From contig WTCH01000180.1 of assembly GCA_013138675.1 (NCBI GenBank), positions 1-5,160 on the forward strand: 5,160 nt of DNA, written 5' to 3'. Shown here one piece after another: positions 1 through 5,160 of this stretch. This DNA is from Woeseiaceae bacterium (GTDB lineage: Bacteria > Pseudomonadota > Gammaproteobacteria > Steroidobacterales > Woeseiaceae). The translations under genes and the position numbers were made by a program. Position 1 is the first letter of the stretch. Each line of letters begins with the position of its first letter. A model generated the notes under the pieces. The model did not search any database, was not told where the DNA came from, and saw only the letters and a list, made by a program, of their open reading frames with translations.

Positions 1-554
1 TCGCAGAGGCCGTCAATTTACCTCGCGATCTAATTCGAAGTTTAATCAAGGGTGCGCTGCTACATGACGTGGGCAAACTTGGTATACGTGACGACATTCT
101 TTTGAAGCCCGGCAAGCTCACCGAAGAAGAATTCGCCGTGATGAAAACTCACGTCGATCACGGGATGGAACTCACTGACCGAGCAAGCTGGCTAAGAGAT
201 GCGCAGGCAGTGGTCGGCGGTCACCATGAAAAATTTGACGGTGCCGGATACCCGGCGGGCCTTAAAGGTGAGGCGATACCCCTGACCGCGCGGATCTTTG
301 CGATCACCGATGTGTTTGATGCCCTGACCTCACGGCGCCCCTACAAGGAACCGCTGTCATATGACGAAACCATGCAAATTCTGGGCAGCGGGAGAGGCAC
401 TCATTTCGACCCATCGCTACTCGATGCTTTCCAGGCGATTTCACGAGACTTGTATGACACCTACTCCGGCAAAGATGGCGACAAGTCCAAGGAACGACTT
501 GAATTGATGACTGAGGACTACTTCAAGCGCGAAGTAGCTGATTTGATCAGCTGA
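1..554 (+). CDS. HD-GYP domain cyclic-di-GMP phosphodiesterase, C-terminal part (5' truncated by window edge)
   Basis: The reading frame is open from base 3 to the TGA at 552-554 and has no start of its own, so the gene begins outside the window. The HD-GYP core is intact. The His-Asp pair (codons 63-68) sits in a LLHDVGKLGI context and is followed by the KPGKLT segment. A further metal-ligand His lies at 150-152 in KTHVDHG, the paired HHE at 222-230, the GYP signature at 246-254 in DGAGYP, and the late Asp at 309-311 in TDVFDALTSRRPYK. Proteins with this full set hydrolyse cyclic-di-GMP in the cytoplasm, usually under control of an N-terminal receiver, PAS or membrane sensor domain. That domain is not visible here, so the signal sensed is unknown. 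After the typical GTHFDP helix there is a charged tail of about 45 residues without a recognised motif. The gene converges on the TonB receptor gene and ends before a shared terminator, so it is probably functionally separate from it. Confidence 0.95.
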   Translation, partial: AEAVNLPRDLIRSLIKGALLHDVGKLGIRDDILLKPGKLTEEEFAVMKTHVDHGMELTDRASWLRDAQAVVGGHHEKFDGAGYPAGLKGEAIPLTARIFAITDVFDALTSRRPYKEPLSYDETMQILGSGRGTHFDPSLLDAFQAISRDLYDTYSGKDGDKSKERLELMTEDYFKREVADLIS

Positions 555-591
555 TCCTCCTTATCGGTCTGCTGCTCGCAGCGCTAGCAAT

Positions 592-618
592 AAAAACGGC
601 ACCCGGAGGTGCCGTTTT
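592..618. terminator. Bidirectional rho-independent terminator between converging genes
   Basis: A perfect 11-bp stem (593-603 pairing with 608-618) encloses a four-base loop, CGGA. The outer four pairs are A-T: the left arm starts AAAA (the A-run extends to 592) and the right arm ends TTTT followed by CCTT. The structure therefore reads as a GC-rich hairpin followed by U-rich RNA on either strand. It lies 38 bases after the HD-GYP stop and 26 bases after the receptor stop, as expected for a terminator shared by convergent genes. Confidence 0.87.
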
Positions 619-643
619 CCTTACTAACTCTGAGCGTGCCTGT

Positions 644-3220
644 TTAGTTTCTACCGAAGTGAGCCGAGAACTCGACGCCCCACCAGGCGGGCCGCCCCAA
701 ACGCCACAGCCAGACGTTGCGATCATTCTCACAGAATTCGATGTATCGCTCATCCGTGATATTGCCGCCGAAGATCGACGCCTGCCAGTCACCCTTTCCG
801 GGCTTGTAGGTCACCCGAGCATCGAGTGTCGAATACGCGTCCTGGTGACAGCCCGACGGTGGCGCATTCTTAGGCCAGTCACCTGTTTCAGCCGCCCATT
901 CATACTCATCCTGCCAGTTCAAATTGAGCCGCGGCGTAATCGAGCCACCTCCGCCAAGGTTGAACTCATGCTCGACGGCAAGGTTGATCGACATGTCCGG
1001 CGTAAAGTCGTTTAACAGGAACTGCGACTTGTCAATGATCGTGCCCGGGTCAGTCGGATCCTCATATTCGTACTTGTCGACATCGTGTTTGATGTATCCC
1101 AAATCGAGCGACACGAAACCACCGTCCCAGAAGTTGCCGCGCAGCTCGAACTCCAAACCGCTGATGGACGACTCGGCAATATTGGTCACAAGCTCGACAG
1201 GATCTTCGGTGCCAAAATCGCCGTCCGGGTTCGCGAGCTCGAAAGACTTCTGTTGGTCCGAATAGTCCATGAAGAACAAAGTAGTCATGAGTTGCACTTT
1301 GCCATCCATGAACTGGCCCTTGAAACCGATCTCGAAATTGTCAACATGTTCCGGACCGTAACTAAGGTCCGGCCCGCCGGTCGGCAAGTTGGCGTTGACC
1401 TCGGTATTGAAGCCACCTGTAAGGAACCCTTCGGAGTAAAGCGCATAGAACATGCCATTGCCCGACGCCAGGTTGCGGGTGATGCTTATCATCGGAGTGA
1501 ATTCCGAGAAAGTGTCAGCTGCCTGATTGAAGAAGCCGCTGTCGTTAACGTGGGCAAGATCAACTGGCAACGTAAACGGGCACTCGTTCCTGGGGTCCAC
1601 GCTGATGTCACAACCCGTGGAAGCAAACTCGAAATTGTGGAACTCGCGGTCGTCCTCGGTGTAGCGCCCACCCACATCAAGTGTCCACCGGTCGTTGATG
1701 TCCCAGGTTACGTGTCCGAAAATGCCGATCGACTCATTCCAGACGCTGACCTCGCCGCCAAATGGCCCGGGTCCGCCGCCATTAATCCTGGGCGCGTTCG
1801 GCCACAAACCGGGATCCTGCGCAGGATCAATAAACACGCTGTTGGGATTGTCCGGTACCAGTTCGAAATGCAGACCGGTATCTTCACAGGTGACACTATT
1901 AACCGCACCGTTGTTTACAAAAAGGTTGTAACAGGTGTTCGAGCCGTTAAACGCGGTCTCCTCGAAGTAGTTCGCGCCCACAGTAAACCGCACGCTATCA
2001 CTTGCCTCAGCCGTAAACAGTAACTCAATGCCAGTTGTTTCATTATTCTGACCATCCTTCGAGCCCGTACCGATGGAGTCGAGCGGCCAGGAACTGTAGT
2101 CACGATCCGCGAAGTAGTTGTATTGCATGTCGCGGTAAGACGCCCTGAAACTGACAGTCGCACTATCCAATGACCCGAGGGCACCGTTGGAATCCCATTC
2201 GACGCCCAATTGAAAGATCTCCTCATCGACATCCGAATACGTGTTCTTGTCGGAGGAATGTACGAAGTCTCCTGCCGCAACATCCGCATCGCAGATAGCC
2301 CAAAAATCATCCCTGGCCCCGACGTAGAGCCGCCGCTCCAGGTTGCCAGCGCCACCGCCCCACTGCGGCGCATCGCGAGCAGTGTTCTGACACTGCCCAC
2401 CGAGGTTGTCGTCGCGTGTCCTCGAGATCGCGCCAGACGCATCGATCGTCCAGCTCTCATTCGGTTCGAACCTGAGTGCGGCCCGGAACGATTTTGTATC
2501 CCTCGCGCCCGAATCCTTATTCAGGTTCTGGTTGTAGTAGTAGCCGTCAAATTCTTCCGATGCCGCACTGAAGCGCCCGTACACCGTGTCGCTGAACGGC
2601 ACATTGACCATAGCGCGAATGTCCTGTTGGCCATCTTCAGCCAGGCGCACCAAGACACTCGAATCAAATTCCGGTTGCGGTTTTCTGGAAATGATATTAA
2701 CCAGGCCGCCGGTGGCATTCTTACCGAACAAGGTGCCCTGGGGACCACGCAGCAACTCAATGCGCTCGATATCGACCGTGCTCATGTATCCACCTAGCGA
2801 GGTTGGGATGTAGTGCCCATCGATATACATGCCGGAGCCGAAAACGAAAACCGGATCCGGAAAACCACCACCGATGCCGCGAATCACGACACGGGTATTG
2901 TTGGCGCGATCATCGGTGGTCAGCACCACATTCGGTATGTATTTGCCGACCTCGTCGACCCTGATGACACCCAGTACCTGCATCTGCTCGGCCGTCATCG
3001 CCGAAATAGACATCGGCTGATCCAATAATCGCTCGGTACGGCGACGGGCCGATACCGTGATTTCGTCCATGAGGGCATCTGCCGAGGAGGTTCTGCCGTC
3101 TGCAGTGCTCTCCTGTGCGAAGACCTGCCCCGCTGAAAGTAGCAGGAGGCTCGCAGCGAGTATCCCGCTTACACTAAGAGTTCTGTTGATTCCTACCCAT
3201 CTCGAAATATCTTTATTCAT
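644..3220 (-). CDS. TonB-dependent outer-membrane receptor (substrate unknown)
   Basis: This is a complete 858-residue receptor that imports a ligand across the outer membrane using TonB-ExbB-ExbD energy. Residues 1-35 form a signal peptide: a basic start, a hydrophobic run around 17-30, and likely cleavage after VFA (35/36). A candidate TonB box, DEITVSA, lies at 52-58. The plug domain follows at about 60-180, with RGIGG at 114-118, YIDG at 132-135, IERIELLRGPQGTLFGKNA near 151-169 and VNIISRKP. The rest is a 22-strand beta-barrel with family motifs FTPMISITRN, YALYSEGFLTGGFN, GPEHVDNFEIGFKG and ISGLEFEL. There is no N-terminal STN signalling domain, so it should not drive an anti-sigma cascade itself. 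Start choice: an in-frame ATG at 3262 would add 14 residues ahead of the signal peptide and lies inside the operator palindrome. The ATG at 3220 has a run of six G seven bases upstream and gives a clean signal peptide. The AraC gene lies upstream on the same strand. Eight cysteines occur as four pairs (277/310, 430/445, 537/547, 791/830). The ligand could be a carbohydrate, an aromatic compound or a chelate; sequence alone does not decide. Confidence 0.96.
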   Translation of the reverse strand: MNKDISRWVGINRTLSVSGILAASLLLLSAGQVFAQESTADGRTSSADALMDEITVSARRRTERLLDQPMSISAMTAEQMQVLGVIRVDEVGKYIPNVVLTTDDRANNTRVVIRGIGGGFPDPVFVFGSGMYIDGHYIPTSLGGYMSTVDIERIELLRGPQGTLFGKNATGGLVNIISRKPQPEFDSSVLVRLAEDGQQDIRAMVNVPFSDTVYGRFSAASEEFDGYYYNQNLNKDSGARDTKSFRAALRFEPNESWTIDASGAISRTRDDNLGGQCQNTARDAPQWGGGAGNLERRLYVGARDDFWAICDADVAAGDFVHSSDKNTYSDVDEEIFQLGVEWDSNGALGSLDSATVSFRASYRDMQYNYFADRDYSSWPLDSIGTGSKDGQNNETTGIELLFTAEASDSVRFTVGANYFEETAFNGSNTCYNLFVNNGAVNSVTCEDTGLHFELVPDNPNSVFIDPAQDPGLWPNAPRINGGGPGPFGGEVSVWNESIGIFGHVTWDINDRWTLDVGGRYTEDDREFHNFEFASTGCDISVDPRNECPFTLPVDLAHVNDSGFFNQAADTFSEFTPMISITRNLASGNGMFYALYSEGFLTGGFNTEVNANLPTGGPDLSYGPEHVDNFEIGFKGQFMDGKVQLMTTLFFMDYSDQQKSFELANPDGDFGTEDPVELVTNIAESSISGLEFELRGNFWDGGFVSLDLGYIKHDVDKYEYEDPTDPGTIIDKSQFLLNDFTPDMSINLAVEHEFNLGGGGSITPRLNLNWQDEYEWAAETGDWPKNAPPSGCHQDAYSTLDARVTYKPGKGDWQASIFGGNITDERYIEFCENDRNVWLWRLGRPAWWGVEFSAHFGRN

Positions 3221-3245
3221 TGCAAATCCCCCCGGACTGCGTCTG

Positions 3246-3251
3246 ATTACA
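3246..3251 (-). promoter_or_regulatory. Possible -10 element of the receptor gene promoter
   Basis: On the minus strand this reads TGTAAT, one mismatch from TATAAT, 25 bases upstream of the receptor ATG. The hexamer at -35 spacing (3269-3274, AAATGC on the minus strand) is a poor match to TTGACA, which would suit an activator-dependent promoter. If the call is right, the operator palindrome lies almost wholly in the spacer and would block polymerase when occupied. The call rests on a single short hexamer, so it is tentative. Confidence 0.3.
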
Positions 3252-3256
3252 AATCT

Positions 3257-3272
3257 ATGCAAACGTTTGCAT
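3257..3272. promoter_or_regulatory. LacI/GalR-type operator upstream of the TonB receptor
   Basis: ATGCAAACGTTTGCAT is a perfect 16-bp palindrome with a central CpG. It has the half-site pattern (TGNAANCG and its mirror) bound by LacI/GalR-family repressors such as PurR, CcpA and many sugar-responsive regulators. It lies 36 bases upstream of the receptor start and overlaps the presumed promoter, consistent with repression. The half-site TGCAAA recurs at 3221-3226, just before the start codon. No LacI-family gene is in the window, so the regulator must be encoded elsewhere. The family assignment comes from the motif alone. Confidence 0.75.
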
Positions 3273-3354
3273 TTACCGACCGTACCACATTGAATTCTGG
3301 CCGTGCAAGGGCCGCGAATACGGCTGGAGAGGGTCTAATAGAGGTGCAGAGAGG

Positions 3355-4404
3355 CTATTTACCGTGCTTTAGCGTCTCGGAAGGAAGCTCACCGAATCGT
3401 CTCCGGTAGTCGCGTGCGAAGCTGCTGAGATGATAAAAACCCCACTTCGCCGCAATGTCGCCAACAAATTTCGCATCAGGGTCAGCGGCGAACAAATCCT
3501 CCCTGCAGCGCATCAGCCTGACCCGTTTCAGGTAGGCCATTGGCCCTAATCCATAGGCCTCACTAAAGCGCGAGTAGAGAGTCCGGGCCGACACGCCGGA
3601 GACATCGACTAAATCTGAGAACGTGAGGTCGCTGGTCGCATTGTCCTCGATATACGACGTCACCCGTTCGGCGACATCCGACGTCGTGCCCTCGTGCCTT
3701 GACTCTTTATATTCTCTGTACAACTCCGGGCAGGCATCAGCAAAAGCGAACCACAATGCCTCCTCAAGGCGAGCAATAACGATGTCTCGTTGCGGCGTTT
3801 CCCTTCCCCGCTCACCCAGAGCCTTGCACAGTGTGCCCAGAGTTGACGTAAACACACCAAACCGCTCGCCGGACAGATCGAGCATGAGACTGAAGGACTG
3901 CCCCGGCGGAATCAGGAAGTCGATCTTGTCACCGACGAAATGCTCAAATCCTGCGACCGACAGGCTGGCAATGATGGCTACGTAGTTTGCCGAGCGATGG
4001 ATATCGTATACGGATCCGGCTGAACTCAGTCGTGCGAATGGTGGCTGCGTGTTGATCTGACCCGAGTCGGCGATGACAACCTGACTGCCCGACAGCGGAA
4101 TCGCTAACGAGTAATAATTGACTCGCTCGGGCGTTCTCATCCTGGTTTCGACGTTGTTGAACGTGAGACCTATTTCTGAATATTTGAGGCGGGCGCGGCG
4201 AACCTCAATGAAAGGCGTTGGGCTGCTCGATAACGGTTCAAACGTCCGCGGCTCGGATATCGAGCTAACAGCTGAGCTGGCAAGCTCAAAGTCGTTTCCC
4301 CTGTACACGAGGTTTTCTTCCAACGGCAGGTTGGCAGAATCGAGACTCAACGCACTTGTTATCTCCCTGTCCAGGCGGACGCTGTGGAGCAAGCCGTTGT
4401 TCAT
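3355..4404 (-). CDS. AraC/XylS-family transcriptional activator
   Basis: This cytoplasmic DNA-binding regulator is 349 residues long from the start chosen. Residues about 60-215 form an N-terminal sensing domain resembling the AraC_binding_2 type found in XylS-like regulators, and the C-terminal AraC domain spans about 245-345. Its first helix-turn-helix contains LTFSDLVDVSGVSARTLYSRF (260-280). The linker is YLKRVRLMRCREDL, and the second helix-turn-helix carries the signature IAAKWGFYHLSSFARDYRRRFGELP (317-341). Start choice: the ATG at 4404 is preceded by AGGA four bases upstream, whereas an in-frame ATG at 4422 (six residues longer) has no Shine-Dalgarno sequence. The gene is co-directional with the receptor gene, which starts 134 bases downstream, and divergent from the GST gene about 127 bases away. 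It is therefore well placed to control both. XylS-type members often respond to aromatic acids or other catabolic inducers, but the effector here is unknown. No clear terminator follows the stop, so some read-through into the receptor gene is possible. Confidence 0.95.
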   Translation of the reverse strand: MNNGLLHSVRLDREITSALSLDSANLPLEENLVYRGNDFELASSAVSSISEPRTFEPLSSSPTPFIEVRRARLKYSEIGLTFNNVETRMRTPERVNYYSLAIPLSGSQVVIADSGQINTQPPFARLSSAGSVYDIHRSANYVAIIASLSVAGFEHFVGDKIDFLIPPGQSFSLMLDLSGERFGVFTSTLGTLCKALGERGRETPQRDIVIARLEEALWFAFADACPELYREYKESRHEGTTSDVAERVTSYIEDNATSDLTFSDLVDVSGVSARTLYSRFSEAYGLGPMAYLKRVRLMRCREDLFAADPDAKFVGDIAAKWGFYHLSSFARDYRRRFGELPSETLKHGK

Positions 4405-4476
4405 TTTTTCCTGTGTTGGCATGCGCTAGTCTGACTCAGTCGCCCCGGGATAGCAGTAATCCGCCATTCACGTAGT

Positions 4477-4495
4477 GCAGATTGCAGCCATCTGC
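4477..4495. promoter_or_regulatory. Candidate regulator site in the AraC/GST divergent promoter region
   Basis: GCAGAT (4477-4482) and ATCTGC (4490-4495) form an inverted repeat with a 7-base spacer. Overlapping it are near-tandem direct repeats AGTGCAG (4474-4480) and ATTGCAG (4481-4487), one mismatch apart. Direct repeats are the usual AraC-family binding arrangement. The site is centred about 45 bases upstream of the GST start and 80 bases upstream of the AraC start. Arms this short can arise by chance. I see no convincing -35/-10 pair for either gene in this spacer. Confidence 0.25.
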
Positions 4496-4531
4496 TAGTG
4501 AGAATCCTGACGAATCGGATATCATCGGCTG

Positions 4532-5160
4532 ATGCTGGAACTTTATCACTACGACCACTCAACCGCGGCGCAAAAAATCAGAATTGCGCTGGCGGAGAAG
4601 CAACTCGACTGGAAGAGTCACCACCTCGATACGTCGGTCGGGAAGCGCGAGCATTTCTCGGCCGAGTATCTGAAAATCAACCCGCGCGGTATTGTTCCCA
4701 CACTGGTCCATGACGGCAAGGCAATACGCGAATCGCAGGTCATTCTCGAATACCTCGATGACGCGTTTCCGGAGCTTCCGTTGCGCCCGGCGAGTGCCTA
4801 TGACAAAGCGACGATGCGTCTCTGGACAAAGTTGATCGATGAGAATCTGCATGTGCATAGCCGCGTCGTCGGCATGTGCATCGTCGTCCGCCACGCGAAA
4901 GCCGCAGCCGGCCCGGAAGAGCTTGAGAAATACCTCGTCGAGATGCCCGAGATCGTCCGCAAGGAAAACGATCGAATCAACATTGCGCAAGGCCTGGATT
5001 CACCGCTCCTGCCGCGTGCGGTCGCCTATTTTAGAACTGTTTTCGAAGACATGGACACCGCGTTGGCAGAATCACCCTGGCTGGCCGGTGACACATTTTC
5101 GCTGGCCGATATCTCGCTCGGAGTCTATGTCACACGTCTGAAGAGTTTTCAGATGGCGCC
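4532..5160 (+). CDS. Glutathione S-transferase, LigF-like (3' truncated by window edge)
   Basis: The frame opens at ATG 4532, the first start after an in-frame TGA at 4508-4510, and stays open to the window end, giving 210 residues. GSTs of this type are about 230-260 residues, so only the tail is missing. Residues 1-76 form the thioredoxin-fold, glutathione-binding domain. YHYDHSTAAQKIRIAL places Ser10 or Thr11 at the usual catalytic position, INPRGIVPTL gives the cis-proline after Val55, and RESQVILEYL holds the ESxxI glutathione contacts (Glu67-Ser68). Residues about 90-210 are the helical domain, with the SLAD N-capping box at 190-193. The INPRG, HDGK, EYLDDAFPE, LRPA and MR-WTK-DE run recalls the LigF branch of bacterial beta-etherases, which cleave aryl ethers of lignin dimers with glutathione. 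That comparison is from memory, and another glutathione-dependent detoxification or isomerase role is possible. No strong Shine-Dalgarno sequence precedes the start. The gene is divergent from the AraC gene, suggesting shared control. Confidence 0.93.
   Translation, partial: MLELYHYDHSTAAQKIRIALAEKQLDWKSHHLDTSVGKREHFSAEYLKINPRGIVPTLVHDGKAIRESQVILEYLDDAFPELPLRPASAYDKATMRLWTKLIDENLHVHSRVVGMCIVVRHAKAAAGPEELEKYLVEMPEIVRKENDRINIAQGLDSPLLPRAVAYFRTVFEDMDTALAESPWLAGDTFSLADISLGVYVTRLKSFQMA

Noticed and set aside
555..563. A strong Shine-Dalgarno-like AAGGAGG on the minus strand after the HD-GYP gene
   Set aside because: No start codon with a meaningful open frame follows it on the minus strand, since that frame reaches a stop within a few codons. 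It is most likely chance.
571..582. Small hairpin GCTG-CTCG-CAGC upstream of the terminator
   Set aside because: It has a four-pair stem and no poly-T. The much stronger stem at 593-618 explains termination.
1085..2023. A 312-codon open frame on the + strand inside the receptor gene
   Set aside because: It lies fully antisense to a well-supported receptor reading frame. It has no recognisable domain and no ribosome-binding site that I can see, and its composition follows from the codon bias of the opposite strand.
1915..2460. A 181-codon minus-strand open frame in another frame of the receptor gene
   Set aside because: It is out of frame within the receptor CDS and is rich in Arg, Ser and Thr, typical of a frame-shifted shadow. 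It shows no domain.
3221..3262. An extended receptor start at ATG 3262
   Set aside because: The extra 14 residues (MHRFVIRRSPGGFA) precede an otherwise normal signal peptide. The ATG sits in the operator palindrome, and the start at 3220 has a G-rich ribosome-binding region at proper spacing.
3295..3335. Possible terminator hairpins after the AraC gene (GGCC/GGCC and GCCG/CGGC pairs)
   Set aside because: The stems are only four base pairs and no T-run follows on the minus strand, so a terminator call is not supported.
4498..4713. A short + strand frame overlapping the GST start, and another at 4839-5141
   Set aside because: Both are out of frame with the GST and have low-complexity, Arg- and Ser-rich translations. 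They are shadows of the real gene.
4559..4990. A 143-codon minus-strand open frame at the right end
   Set aside because: It is antisense to the GST, whose + strand frame has clear thioredoxin-fold motifs and runs open to the window edge. The minus-strand protein shows no family motif.

Overview
The window looks like chromosomal DNA from a moderately GC-rich Gram-negative bacterium, most likely a proteobacterium. A full-length TonB-dependent outer-membrane receptor with a signal peptide requires an outer membrane. The HD-GYP phosphodiesterase, the AraC-type regulator and the glutathione S-transferase (GST) all fit environmental Gamma- or Alphaproteobacteria. I cannot name a genus from the sequence.

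Layout, left to right: (1) 1-554, + strand: the C-terminal part of an HD-GYP cyclic-di-GMP phosphodiesterase, with its N-terminus outside the window. (2) 592-618: a strong stem-loop with an A-tract before it and a T-tract after it. It serves as a shared bidirectional terminator for the converging HD-GYP and receptor genes. (3) 644-3220, - strand: a complete 858-residue TonB-dependent receptor. Its start is set by a signal peptide and a G-rich ribosome-binding region, not by the upstream in-frame ATG at 3262. (4) 3221-3354: a leader carrying a perfect 16-bp palindrome of the LacI/GalR operator type, beside a possible -10 element. (5) 3355-4404, - strand: an AraC-family activator pointing towards the receptor gene. 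(6) About 4405-4531: a short divergent promoter region with a weak inverted repeat. (7) 4532-5160, + strand: a GST running off the right edge. It is almost complete and resembles the LigF-like beta-etherase branch.

The receptor, AraC regulator and GST look like a small substrate-inducible unit. The receptor would import a scarce or bulky compound across the outer membrane, the regulator would sense it or a product, and the divergently transcribed GST would attack an electrophilic or ether-linked (perhaps aromatic) molecule with glutathione. This link is inferred from gene order and family knowledge, and the substrate cannot be read from the sequence. The LacI-type operator suggests a second, carbohydrate-type control by a regulator encoded elsewhere. 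The HD-GYP gene is insulated by the terminator and probably belongs to a separate unit. I see no mobile element, CRISPR array, tRNA or rRNA.
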